From Candidatus Bipolaricaulis anaerobius (GTDB taxonomy: Bacteria > Bipolaricaulota > Bipolaricaulia > Bipolaricaulales > Bipolaricaulaceae), in contig NZ_LS483254.1 in assembly GCF_900465355.1 (NCBI RefSeq), positions 186,001 to 250,000 on the forward strand: a stretch of DNA of 64,000 nucleotides, read 5' to 3'. The notes beneath the pieces are model-generated. The model was given only the letters and a program-made list of their open reading frames with translations. It made no database searches and had not been told where the DNA came from. Of this stretch, positions 17,920 through 26,424 are shown one piece after another; the first letter of the stretch is position 1, and the number at the start of each line of letters is the position of its first letter. Position numbers and translations under genes: made by a program.

Positions 17920-18383
17920 CTTCCGATCGCCCGCTCCAGGTTGATCATCTCGACGAGGGCCTCCGCGGCCTGGGCGCCCTTGTTCCCCACCTTTCCCCCC
18001 GCCCGCTCCAGGGCCTGGTCCATTGTGTCGGCGGTGAGGACCCCGAACGCCACCGGGATGGGGAGGTCGAGGTTGAGTTTGGCGATCCCCTTTGCCGCCT
18101 CGGCCGCCACGTACTCGAAGTGGGGGGTCGCCCCCCGCACCACCGCGGCGAGGGCGATGACGCCGTGGAACTGCCCCGATGCCCCGAGCACCTGAGCCGC
18201 CCGAGGGAGCTCGAATGCCCCCGGCACCCACGCCACCGTGATGTCCTTCTCTGCCACCCCCAGCCGGCGCAACCGGTCGAGCGCCCCGTCGAGGAGCTCC
18301 TTCGTCACGAGGTCGTTGAACCGGGATACGGCGATCCCGACCTTGATCCCCTTTCCATCGAGCTTCCCTTCGTACGCAGCCAT
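17916..18383 (-). CDS. ribH: 6,7-dimethyl-8-ribityllumazine synthase
   Basis: Condenses 5-amino-6-ribitylaminouracil with dihydroxybutanone phosphate, the penultimate riboflavin step. The 155-residue protein shows the family start (YEGKLDGKGIKVGIAVSRFN), the substrate loop WVPGAFELP, the ALAAVVRGATPHFEYV segment with its catalytic histidine, and PVAFGVLTADTMDQALERAG. These subunits normally assemble into 60-mers or pentamers. Sixteen bases separate it from ribBA. Confidence 0.97.
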   Translation of the reverse strand: MAAYEGKLDGKGIKVGIAVSRFNDLVTKELLDGALDRLRRLGVAEKDITVAWVPGAFELPRAAQVLGASGQFHGVIALAAVVRGATPHFEYVAAEAAKGIAKLNLDLPIPVAFGVLTADTMDQALERAGGKVGNKGAQAAEALVEMINLERAIGR

Positions 18384-18399
18384 CGGTTCCTCCTTCGCG

Positions 18400-19602
18400 C
18401 TACACCTTATCGAGCTTGTGCCCGAGTTTCTCTTTCTTCGCCTTGAGGTAGCGCAGGTTGTACGGGTTGGGTTCGATCTCGATCGGCACGGTGTCCACGA
18501 TCGTGAGCCCGTACCCGGACAGGCCGGCCACCTTGCGCGGGTTGTTGGTGAGCAGCCGGATCCGCTTCAGTCCAAGGTCCACGAGGATCTGGGCCCCGAT
18601 CCCGTACTCGCGCAGGTCCGCCGGGTACCCCAGCCGCAGGTTCGCCTCCACCGTGTCCAGGCCCTGGTCCTGGAGCTGGTAGGCGCACAGCTTGCCCAGG
18701 AGGCCGATCCCCCGCCCCTCCTGGCGCATGTAGAGGACGACCCCGCGCCCCTCACCCTCGACCATCTGCAGCGCGGTGCGGAGCTGGTCACCGCAATCGC
18801 AGCGGAGCGACCCCAGCGCGTCCCCGGTCAGGCACTCCGAGTGGACCCGCACGAGGGGAGGCTCGTCCCCGCTCAGGTCGCCCTTGGTGAGGGCGACGTG
18901 CTCCTGGCCGGTGAGGATATCGCGGAACGTGACGATCCTGAAATGCCCGTATCGCGTCGGCAGCTCTGCCTCGCAAACCCTTTCCACGAGCTTCTCCCGC
19001 TGTTTGCGGTGGGAGATGAGGTCGGCGATGGTGAGGATGGGGAGGCCGTGCCGCTCGGCGAACGCCAGGAGATCGGGCAGGCGCGCCATCGTCCCGTCCT
19101 CGTTCATGATCTCGCAGATCACCCCCACCGGCTGGAGGCCGGCCAGGCGACACAGGTCCACGGTGGCCTCGGTGTGCCCGGCCCGGCGCAGGACGCCCCC
19201 TTCCCGGGCGATGAGGGGGAACACGTGCCCGGGGCGGGTCAGGTCCTCGGGCCCGGTGGTGGGGTCGGCGAGGGTGAGGACCGTCCGCGCCCGGTCGGCG
19301 GCGGAGATCCCGGTGGAGACGCCCCGCCGTGCGTCTACGGAGATCGTGAACGTCGTCTCGTGGCTGTCCTCGGGGGGCTCGATCATCGGCCTGAGCTCAA
19401 GCCGTTTTGCCCGCTCCCGGGGCAGGGGCACACACAGGAGTCCCCGCCCCTCGCGGAGCATGAAGTTGATCGCGTCCGGGGTCGCCTTCTCCGCCGCCAG
19501 CACGAGGTCGCCCTCGTTCTCCCGGTCCTCGTCGTCCACGACGATGATCATCCGCCCCGCACGGAGCGCTTCCACTGCTTCTTCGACTGTCGCCAGTTTC
19601 AC
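18400..19602 (-). CDS. ribBA: Bifunctional DHBP synthase / GTP cyclohydrolase II
   Basis: A 400-residue fusion supplying both riboflavin precursors. Residues 1-205 are 3,4-dihydroxy-2-butanone-4-phosphate synthase ([14 protein letters not shown] active-site loop; [24 protein letters not shown]). Residues 206-400 are GTP cyclohydrolase II, with zinc cysteines in [20 protein letters not shown] and the RQEGRGIGL motif. The start is GTG at 19600-19602 with GGAGGGAG directly upstream; it overlaps the ribE stop as GTGA. Both halves keep their catalytic residues. Confidence 0.96.
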   Translation of the reverse strand: MKLATVEEAVEALRAGRMIIVVDDEDRENEGDLVLAAEKATPDAINFMLREGRGLLCVPLPRERAKRLELRPMIEPPEDSHETTFTISVDARRGVSTGISAADRARTVLTLADPTTGPEDLTRPGHVFPLIAREGGVLRRAGHTEATVDLCRLAGLQPVGVICEIMNEDGTMARLPDLLAFAERHGLPILTIADLISHRKQREKLVERVCEAELPTRYGHFRIVTFRDILTGQEHVALTKGDLSGDEPPLVRVHSECLTGDALGSLRCDCGDQLRTALQMVEGEGRGVVLYMRQEGRGIGLLGKLCAYQLQDQGLDTVEANLRLGYPADLREYGIGAQILVDLGLKRIRLLTNNPRKVAGLSGYGLTIVDTVPIEIEPNPYNLRYLKAKKEKLGHKLDKV

Positions 19603-20168
19603 CTCTCCCTCCACGTCCGCACGTATTTCGCCAGGACGTCGAACTCCAGGTTCACCCGCTCCCCCCCCCGGCGGTGGGAGAGGTTTGTCTGGTGCCACGT
19701 GTAGGGGACGATCGCGCACCGGAACGTGCCCTCCCCCACAGCGAACGGGGTCAGGCTGATCCCGTCTACCCCCACCGATCCCTTGTCGGCGAGGAGGAGG
19801 TCGAACCGGGGGTCGAACGCGATTTCCACCACGACTTCTTCCCCCCGCCGCTCGATCCAGGCGACCTTCCCCACCGTGTCCACGTGGCCGAGGAGGAGGT
19901 GCCCCCCGAGCTCTTCTCCCACACGGAGGGCCGGTTCGAGGTTCACCGGATCCCCTGGGCGGAGGTCGCCGAGCGTGGTGCGGCGGACCGTCTCTGCCGA
20001 CAGGTCCATCACCGCCCGCCCGGCGTTCGCCTCGGTTACGGTCAGGCAGACCCCGTTCACGGCGAGGCTCGCCCCGCGAGGGAGGGCGAGCTCCCCGGCC
20101 TGGACGACGAGGTGGTGAGGGGAGCGCTCCCCCACCCGGCCCACGGAACGCACGATGCCGGTGAACAT
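19599..20168 (-). CDS. ribE: Riboflavin synthase alpha subunit
   Basis: Dismutates two 6,7-dimethyl-8-ribityllumazine molecules to riboflavin. The 189-residue protein starts MFTGIV and has the two tandem lumazine-binding repeats: [10 protein letters not shown] and [22 protein letters not shown] in the first; [12 protein letters not shown] and HTWHQTNL-like [11 protein letters not shown] in the second. It is the first gene of the ribE-ribBA-ribH-hisS run. A TACACT box (minus strand, 20178-20183) lies 9 bases before the ATG with a C-run and no Shine-Dalgarno between, so the message may be leaderless. The ~80-base gap to yidC is too short for an FMN riboswitch. Confidence 0.95.
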   Translation of the reverse strand: MFTGIVRSVGRVGERSPHHLVVQAGELALPRGASLAVNGVCLTVTEANAGRAVMDLSAETVRRTTLGDLRPGDPVNLEPALRVGEELGGHLLLGHVDTVGKVAWIERRGEEVVVEIAFDPRFDLLLADKGSVGVDGISLTPFAVGEGTFRCAIVPYTWHQTNLSHRRGGERVNLEFDVLAKYVRTWRER

Positions 20169-20250
20169 CGCGGGGGGAGTGTACGTCCGGCAGGGGGTTG
20201 TCCCAAGGCATGTTGTGGCGGGAAGCTCTCCCCGGTAAAGTCGCAAGGTT

Positions 20251-21726
20251 ATGCGCGTGTGCATCCTTGTCCTCAGCATCCTGGCGACGATCGCGTGTCC
20301 CGTCTTCGCTGCCTCTGAGCCGGTGGAGATCCGGCGTTCGGTCGAGGAGGGGACGGAGATCGTCCAGGTCACGACGAGCCTCCTCCGCTACACGTTTTCC
20401 GCGGCGGGCGGGACCATGAAGAGCGCGTTCGTTCACTTCGCGTCCTACGGCTCGACCCCCCTCGACGCTGTTCCCGGTTGGGGAAGCGGTGCCCAGCCGA
20501 CGTTGGCGTATGGGGTCAGCCTCCCGTTCGAGGTCTGGCTCGGTGAGGAGGACGCCGATCTTCGGGCCTACACGATTGAAACGACCCAGCCCACGCCGGA
20601 GGAGGCGGTGGTTCGCATCGCCTACGAGGGAGAGGGCTTGCGTGCGGAGAAGGCCTTTCGGGTGGGGTGGGATGACCTGTACACGATGGACGTGGACCTC
20701 CACATCCGCGCGCCCGGGGAGAAGATCCGCGTCATCGTCGGTCACCGCCCGACTGGGAGCGGAGTCCCCGACCTCGTCTTCCTCTACGATGGAAAGACCT
20801 CCAATGCCCCGCTCGCCCCCGGGAGCTATGCCCAGTTCCAGGGCCTGGGCCTTGTGGGCAAGGATCGGGTGTACTTCCTCCGCCTCGCTGAGGGAGATGC
20901 GGTCCCGTTCTTTGCGGTGAACGAGTCCGGCCATCCCGTGTTCGGCGTCGAAGGAACGGGCGAGATCCTCCTCCGGGGCACCCTCTACACGGGCCGCAAC
21001 CGGTACGTGCTCCTCGAGAAGGCGGGCCTCGCCGCCGTCGCTCCGGTGGGCTTCTTCTCCCAGTTCCTGGTGTGGGTGATGAAGTTCTTCGAGTGGCTCT
21101 ACCATTTGACCGGGAACTACGGGTGGGCGATCCTCCTCTTCACCCTCATCACGCGCATCATCATCTATCCCCTCATGCGCAACCAGTACCGCTCGATGGC
21201 GAAGATGCAGCGCCTGGCACCGAAGCTTCAAAAGCTCCAGGAGAAGTACAAGGATGACCGCCAGACCCTTCAGCAGCAGATGATGGAGCTCTACCGCCAG
21301 GAGAAGGTGAACCCTCTGGGAGGGTGCCTCCCCCTCCTCCTGCAGTTCCCGATCCTGATCCTTCTCTGGCAGGCGATCATGTACTCGGCGGAGCAGATCC
21401 ACCTCTCGCCGGCGTTCCTCTGGCTTTCCGATCTCTCCCAACCTGATCCCTACTACATCATGATCGTCCTCGCTACCGGAGCCCAGCTCGTCCAGCAGTG
21501 GCTGACCCAGCGGCGGATGCCGGAGCAGCCAAAGGGTGGGGCCCAGATGGTCGGGTGGGTGTTGCCGATCGTGATGGCCCTCCTCTTCCTGAGCTTCCCG
21601 GCCGGGTTGTGGTTGTATTGGTTCGCGTCCACGCTCCTCCAGATCGGGCAGCAGATGATCTTCGACCTCGAGATGGCTCGGGAGACGGCGCGAACCGCGA
21701 AACCGGATGCCCCCCCAGCTCCTTGA
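20251..21726 (+). CDS. yidC: Membrane protein insertase YidC
   Basis: Inserts and folds inner-membrane proteins, alone or with SecYEG. The 491-residue protein has an N-terminal signal/first helix (2-20), a large extracytoplasmic beta-sandwich (about 25-265), then the conserved five-helix core starting [24 protein letters not shown]. The hydrophilic-groove arginine ([10 protein letters not shown] region) and the cytoplasmic coiled hairpin ([19 protein letters not shown]) follow, then the final helices ([25 protein letters not shown]). The long periplasmic domain is of the Gram-negative type, which suggests a diderm cell. It overlaps jag by 20 bases. Confidence 0.97.
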   Translation: MRVCILVLSILATIACPVFAASEPVEIRRSVEEGTEIVQVTTSLLRYTFSAAGGTMKSAFVHFASYGSTPLDAVPGWGSGAQPTLAYGVSLPFEVWLGEEDADLRAYTIETTQPTPEEAVVRIAYEGEGLRAEKAFRVGWDDLYTMDVDLHIRAPGEKIRVIVGHRPTGSGVPDLVFLYDGKTSNAPLAPGSYAQFQGLGLVGKDRVYFLRLAEGDAVPFFAVNESGHPVFGVEGTGEILLRGTLYTGRNRYVLLEKAGLAAVAPVGFFSQFLVWVMKFFEWLYHLTGNYGWAILLFTLITRIIIYPLMRNQYRSMAKMQRLAPKLQKLQEKYKDDRQTLQQQMMELYRQEKVNPLGGCLPLLLQFPILILLWQAIMYSAEQIHLSPAFLWLSDLSQPDPYYIMIVLATGAQLVQQWLTQRRMPEQPKGGAQMVGWVLPIVMALLFLSFPAGLWLYWFASTLLQIGQQMIFDLEMARETARTAKPDAPPAP

Positions 21727-22156
21727 TGCGGCGCGGGAGTTCGGCGTGGGGCTCTTGCAGGTGATGGGAGAAGAGGGCCACGTCGAGGCTACGGCGGAGG
21801 GCGAGGGGGTGTACGTGGATCTGCGTGGGGTGCGACGCCTTCCCACCGACGCTGCGTTCCGCGCTGCCCTCTCCCGCGTTGCGCGCCTGTACCTCAAATC
21901 CCACTACGGGCAGGACGTCCCCGTCGTTGTAGACGTCAACGGGGAGCTCCTCGTCCACCGCGAGGAGCTGGCGAGGAAGGCGCGGGATGTGGCGGGCCAG
22001 GTGGTTATGGAGGGCCGCCGGATCGAGCTCGCCCCGATGCCCGCCGACGACCGGCGGGTGGTCCACATGGCCCTCGCGGACGTCCCCGGGGTACGGACGT
22101 CCTCCGTCGGCCGCGAGCCCAACCGCCGTGTGGTGGTCGAGCCCGCTACCGAGTAA
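21707..22156 (+). CDS. jag: Jag/KhpB-type RNA-binding protein (KH-R3H)
   Basis: A 149-residue protein with a KH-like segment (residues 20-85) and a C-terminal R3H domain (about 88-147: [57 protein letters not shown], quoted by position only for its core HMAL and [11 protein letters not shown]). Family members bind RNA and are encoded next to yidC in many bacteria, as here. It lacks the N-terminal Jag_N domain found in Firmicutes. The start ATG lies inside the yidC end. Confidence 0.88.
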   Translation: MPPQLLDAAREFGVGLLQVMGEEGHVEATAEGEGVYVDLRGVRRLPTDAAFRAALSRVARLYLKSHYGQDVPVVVDVNGELLVHREELARKARDVAGQVVMEGRRIELAPMPADDRRVVHMALADVPGVRTSSVGREPNRRVVVEPATE

Positions 22157-22171
22157 GGGAGCGCGACACCG

Positions 22172-23644
22172 TCAGATCCGACGCGACACGAGGCTCCGGA
22201 AGAGCATCAAGACGGGGATGATCTCCAACCGCCCCACCCACATGTTGAAGCAGAGGACGAGTTTGGCCAGAAGTGGCATCCCAGGGTTGGTGATCCCCAC
22301 CGACAGGCCGACGTTCCCTTGGGCCGAGGCGACCTCGAACAGGAGGTCAGCGAGTCGGAACCCGGGGACGAACCATCCCACGAGGAGCACCCCCATGAAG
22401 AGGAACGCCATCCACAGCATGGCCAGCACCCCCGCTTCGCTGATGCGGCGGTACGCGGTGAGCTCAGGCAGGGCTTGATGCCCTATCCGCAGCGGGATCA
22501 GTGCGTCGGGGGAGCGCGCCAAACGTTTGAGTTGCCAGCTTGCCCCGCGCACGAGGAACAGGAACCGCATCACCTTGATCCCGCCCGCGGTGGAGCCCGC
22601 TGCCCCGCCGATCACCATTCCCACGGTCAGAACAAGCTTTGCGATGTCCGACCACCCGTCGAGGGGGACGGTTTGGAAGCCGGTGCAGGTCAAGGCAGAG
22701 GCGAACTGGAACGTCCCCTCGCGGAATGCTGTGCCCATGGGGGCGCGCCCTAGCTGCATCCCCCCCACCAGAAGCGCTCCCCCCGCGGTCAGGAGCAAGA
22801 GCGCCCGCGTCTGGACGTCGGAGGAGAGGACCCGCGGGCCGTGCTGCAACACGTGGTAGTGGACGACGAAGCTGATCGCCCCCAGGAGCATGGCGAGGAT
22901 CACGACGATCTCGATCGCCACGGAGTGGTAGTGCCCGATTCCGTCTGGCCAGATCGAGAACCCGCCGGTAGCGATGCCGGTCATGCCGTGGTTCACCGCG
23001 TCCCAGAGGGGCATCCCTGCCCCCCACAGGCCCGCGATGGCGAGGAACGTGTAGAGGAGGAAGATCCACCACATCGTGCGCACGGTGGAGATCACCGAGG
23101 GATGGATCTTCTCTCCGTGGGCTTCGGCGAAGTACAGGTTGGCGGCGGTCATCCCGGGGCCCGCGATGAGGGTGATCATGAGGACGATCACCCCCATCCC
23201 CCCCACCCATTCTGTGAACGACCGCCACCATTGGAGGGTCCGGGGGAGGAGGTCCGGCCGCAGGGCCATCGTGAGGCCGGTGCCAGTGAATCCGGATACG
23301 CTCTCGAAGAACGCGCTCGCTGGGTCGGTGTAGGGGAGGACTCCGCTACCGGGGCCGATGGACACGAGCCACAACGGAAGCGCACCCAGCGTGGCCACGA
23401 CGAGCCACCCCACCGCAGCGGCGACGAGCCCGTGCTTGAGCTGTGCCTCGGGCGCCCGGCGGAACGGGAGGTAGAGGAGCGCCCAGACCCCGAGGGAAGC
23501 GAGGGCGGTCGCCCCCAGCGGCCCCAGGGCGTAGCCTTCCCCGAACACGACCGCCACGGGGAACGACCCCACCGCCATCGCCCCGACCACCAGCGCCAGG
23601 AGCCCCACGTCCCGGAGGACGATCGGGAGATCGTTCGTTCTCAT
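22172..23644 (-). CDS. trkH: Trk/Ktr-type potassium transporter membrane subunit
   Basis: A 490-residue, ~10-helix SKT-superfamily K+ transporter. The four pore-loop repeats are visible around ESVSGFTGTGLT, NHGMTGIATGGF, ASALTCTGFQTV and ASAQGNVGLSVG, each with the selectivity-filter glycine. It should work with a TrkA/KtrA NAD-binding gating subunit, which is not in the window. It is transcribed toward jag, and the ArsB-like gene lies upstream on the same strand 74 bases away. Confidence 0.94.
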   Translation of the reverse strand: MRTNDLPIVLRDVGLLALVVGAMAVGSFPVAVVFGEGYALGPLGATALASLGVWALLYLPFRRAPEAQLKHGLVAAAVGWLVVATLGALPLWLVSIGPGSGVLPYTDPASAFFESVSGFTGTGLTMALRPDLLPRTLQWWRSFTEWVGGMGVIVLMITLIAGPGMTAANLYFAEAHGEKIHPSVISTVRTMWWIFLLYTFLAIAGLWGAGMPLWDAVNHGMTGIATGGFSIWPDGIGHYHSVAIEIVVILAMLLGAISFVVHYHVLQHGPRVLSSDVQTRALLLLTAGGALLVGGMQLGRAPMGTAFREGTFQFASALTCTGFQTVPLDGWSDIAKLVLTVGMVIGGAAGSTAGGIKVMRFLFLVRGASWQLKRLARSPDALIPLRIGHQALPELTAYRRISEAGVLAMLWMAFLFMGVLLVGWFVPGFRLADLLFEVASAQGNVGLSVGITNPGMPLLAKLVLCFNMWVGRLEIIPVLMLFRSLVSRRI

Positions 23645-23718
23645 GTCTTCTCGTCCACTTGCCCTACCGGCCGGGAGCTGGCCTCAGGGGGCTCGCCCGT
23701 CCTCCGCTCCGCGCCCGG

Positions 23719-24972
23719 TCACAGCCAAAGGAGCTGGAGGAGGATGTGGGCGGTGGCGACCGCGCTGATGCTGAACAGAGCGCCGATCTTCATGAACTCC
23801 CCCAGGCGCACCTTGTGCCCCGCCTTCTCCAGGGCCCCGCACGCGAACACGTTCGCCGTCGCCCCGACCGGGGTTAGGTTCCCACCCAGCCCGGTCCCGA
23901 CGAGCATCCCGAACAGGAGGGGGAACGGGTTGGCCATCCCGATCGCGGTCGCCATGTGCGTGCAGACGGGGATCATGAGCATCGTAAACGGGACGTTATC
24001 CACGAACGACGACAGGGCCACCGAGATCCAGGTGAGGAAGACCAGGGCGAGGGTCGGGCTGTTGACCCCGAGCTTCACGATCCCGTTCGCGAGGTCCGTC
24101 AGCAAGCCGACATTGTTCACGGCGCCCACGACCACGAAGATCCCGATGATGTAGGCGAGCGAGTGCCAGTCGAACTCGGTGATGACCTTCTTCGCCCCCT
24201 TCGCCTCGATCAACAGGGCGATGACCCCCACCGCGAGCCCGATGTAGCCGATCGGGACCCCGAGGTAGGGAGCGATCGCGAGGGCAGCGATGCCGCCCAC
24301 GAACAGGACGGCGGGAAGGATCCTCATCTCCACCTTCTCCACCTCGACGTGGACGGTCTTCTTCATCTTCCGCATCGTGGTCAGGTAAAGGACGACGAAC
24401 CCCACCGCCACCGCCACGATCGAGATCAGCCCCAGCCCGATCCTCCCCTGGAACCAGTAGAAGTCGAAGAACGTCATCCCCGTCTGCCGCGCGAGGATGA
24501 GGGCTGGCGGATCGGCGATCATCGTCACCGTGGTCACGATGTTTGAGGAGCAGGAGATCGCGATGAGGTACGTGGTGGGAGATGACCCGGCTGCCTTGGC
24601 GAGCGCGAACCCGATCGGGACCATCATCAGCGTGACCCCCACGTTCTCCATGAACGCGGACAGGAACGCTGTTAGGACGCACAGGGCGAAGAGGGCCATC
24701 CCTTCCGTGTGCGAGCGTCGCGCGAGGTAGTTCGCCAGCCGCGCCGGGACGCCGCTCTCGGAGAACACGATCGAGACCATGAGGAAACCCCAGTAGATGG
24801 CAATCACGTTCCAGTCGATCGCTTCGAAAAGCGCGGTCTGGGGGGAGAGCGCCCCGATCGCCACGAGTAAGATGGCGGACGCGACGGATACGTAGGAGAT
24901 CTTGACCTTGCGCCACAGGATCAGGCCGTAGCACACGACGAAGATCGCGAGGGTTACCCACTTCACATCCAC
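23719..24972 (-). CDS. ArsB/SLC13-type (Na+:anion or H+ antiporter) permease
   Basis: A 417-residue, ~11-helix protein of the ion-transporter superfamily. Repeat-hairpin motifs FLSAFMENVGVTLMMVPIGFALAK and the second-half counterpart VALSSFVDNVPFTMLMIPV match ArsB/NhaD/citrate-transporter-like permeases (PF03600), with ADPPALILA and VGTGLGGNLTPVGATANVFA. Substrate could be arsenite, dicarboxylate, or Na+/H+. No ars genes are adjacent, so arsenite is not favoured by context. Confidence 0.85.
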   Translation of the reverse strand: MDVKWVTLAIFVVCYGLILWRKVKISYVSVASAILLVAIGALSPQTALFEAIDWNVIAIYWGFLMVSIVFSESGVPARLANYLARRSHTEGMALFALCVLTAFLSAFMENVGVTLMMVPIGFALAKAAGSSPTTYLIAISCSSNIVTTVTMIADPPALILARQTGMTFFDFYWFQGRIGLGLISIVAVAVGFVVLYLTTMRKMKKTVHVEVEKVEMRILPAVLFVGGIAALAIAPYLGVPIGYIGLAVGVIALLIEAKGAKKVITEFDWHSLAYIIGIFVVVGAVNNVGLLTDLANGIVKLGVNSPTLALVFLTWISVALSSFVDNVPFTMLMIPVCTHMATAIGMANPFPLLFGMLVGTGLGGNLTPVGATANVFACGALEKAGHKVRLGEFMKIGALFSISAVATAHILLQLLWL

Positions 24973-25056
24973 TGCCTACCTCCTCCCCAGCCTCGTGGGC
25001 CCGTCTGGGTCAGCGCGCGCCTCCGTGTCGGTAAGCGCGTGGAGGGCCCGGTTGCG

Positions 25057-26004
25057 TTAGCGCCGTCTCGCGTGAATGCGCTCCGCGGTCAAGGTCCACC
25101 AGGCGATGACGGGGTTGGCGATGAAGATAGAGGAGTAGGTTCCCACCACAACGCCTACCAACATCGCGAGGGCGAACGGTTGCAGGGATCTGCCTCCAAA
25201 GATGAAGAGGACGATGATCGCGATGAGGGTTGCGCTTCCCGTGGTGAGCGTTCGGCTGAGCGTTTGGTTGATCGCCTTGTTCATCGTCTCGATGAGGGGG
25301 GCCTTTTTCGCGATCCGCGTGTTCTCCCGCACCCGATCGTAGATGACGATCTTGTCGTTGAGCGTGTAGCCGATCACGGTGAGGATGGCGGCGATTGCCG
25401 TCAGGTCGAACTCGAGCTGGGTCACTGCGAAGAGCCCGACCATGAGAATTACGTCGTGTATCAGGGAGACCACTGCCGCTACACCGTACTTGAGTCGGAA
25501 CCGGAATGCGATGTAGAGGAGCATCGCCGCCAGGGAGATGAGGACGGCCTGCCAAGCGCGGGTGACGGTCTCTCCTGAAACTTGGGGGCCGATCTCGGTG
25601 ATGCTGAATTCGATCGGCTGGGGGAGCCCCGAGTCAGCAGGCGGCTCTGTGAGAGCGGACCGCACCCGTTGCCATATTTCCTCCGATACGCTCGGTAGGG
25701 ATATAACCTTGCCGGGGACCGACACCGTGCCCTCGCCCGGCGAGGTGCGCGCTCCGGTCACGGACTGGACACTAAGGTTGGGGGCAGGGGTGACGTCGGC
25801 AAGAAGAGGCTCCAGATAGGCCCGCACCGCCTGATCGGAGAGGGTCGTGTCCGTCGGGTAGAACACGGTCAGTTGGAGGCCGCCTGTGAAGTCCATCCCG
25901 AGACGAAGCCCCACGGTGACCAGAGCCACGATGCTTGCCACCACAAGGAGCGTAGACAGCGCGAGGAAGTACTTCGATTTGCCGAGGAAGTCGAAGTGGG
26001 TCAT
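25057..26004 (-). CDS. secF: Protein-export membrane protein SecF
   Basis: A 315-residue, 6-helix RND-type protein that helps the Sec translocon pull proteins across the membrane using the proton motive force. TM1 is at about 14-35, followed by GMDFTGGLQL. The extracytoplasmic domain (40-150) leads to the conserved TM4-5 region (DLTAIAAILTVIGYTLNDKIVIYDRVREN) and TM6 with ANPVIAWWTL. Its partner secD is not adjacent; instead rpsT lies 13 bases upstream on the same strand. The ATG has a GAGGGATCT ribosome binding site. Confidence 0.95.
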   Translation of the reverse strand: MTHFDFLGKSKYFLALSTLLVVASIVALVTVGLRLGMDFTGGLQLTVFYPTDTTLSDQAVRAYLEPLLADVTPAPNLSVQSVTGARTSPGEGTVSVPGKVISLPSVSEEIWQRVRSALTEPPADSGLPQPIEFSITEIGPQVSGETVTRAWQAVLISLAAMLLYIAFRFRLKYGVAAVVSLIHDVILMVGLFAVTQLEFDLTAIAAILTVIGYTLNDKIVIYDRVRENTRIAKKAPLIETMNKAINQTLSRTLTTGSATLIAIIVLFIFGGRSLQPFALAMLVGVVVGTYSSIFIANPVIAWWTLTAERIHARRR

Positions 26005-26017
26005 GGAGATCCCTCGG

Positions 26018-26278
26018 TCACGACTGGTCGAGGGACTTGGCGAGCCGGGCCTTCATCCGCGCTGCCCGGTTGGGGTGGATCACGCCGCGTGCGGCCGCCT
26101 TGTCCACCGCCTTCTGGAGCTGGGGGAGGGACGCACGGGCTTCATCCACCTGTCCCGCCTCCGTGAGCTTCTGGACCTTTCTTCGCCAGTACCGAACCGC
26201 ACTTCGGCGCGCATCGTTGCGCCGACGCCGGGTCGCGCTCTTGCGCTCCTCACGTTTGGCCGAGCGTTTGACTGGAAT
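26018..26278 (-). CDS. rpsT: Ribosomal protein bS20 with an apparent ATT start codon
   Basis: The 86-residue basic protein reads (I)PVKRSAKREERKSATRR and continues to GVIHPNRAARMKARLAKSLDQ, a clear bS20. Its only start with a proper ribosome binding site (TAAGGAGGAG, 7 bases upstream) is ATT at 26276-26278. Going upstream in frame the codons are ACC, TCC, AGA, AGG, AGG, CTA and then a stop TAG. No in-frame ATG, GTG or TTG precedes the conserved N-terminus; the only internal Met is near the C-terminus. E. coli rpsT starts at TTG, a feature tied to its autogenous control. Probably co-transcribed with secF. Confidence 0.9.
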   Translation of the reverse strand: MPVKRSAKREERKSATRRRRNDARRSAVRYWRRKVQKLTEAGQVDEARASLPQLQKAVDKAAARGVIHPNRAARMKARLAKSLDQS

Positions 26279-26424
26279 GGTGGATCTCCTCCTTAGCTAG
26301 CGAATGCCAGGGCGCATGGTAGCCCTTCCCTCCCCGCGGTGCAAGGGCAGGACGAAGGTCCTCTTGCCGCCCCGGGGGATCGTGGCTAAGGTAACGCCGG
26401 TTACGTTCGCGAGGAGGACCTCGG

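Noticed and set aside
19603-21897. Very long upstream extension of the ribBA frame
   Set aside because: The true GTG start at 19602 has a good ribosome binding site and family N-terminus; the extension is antisense to yidC.
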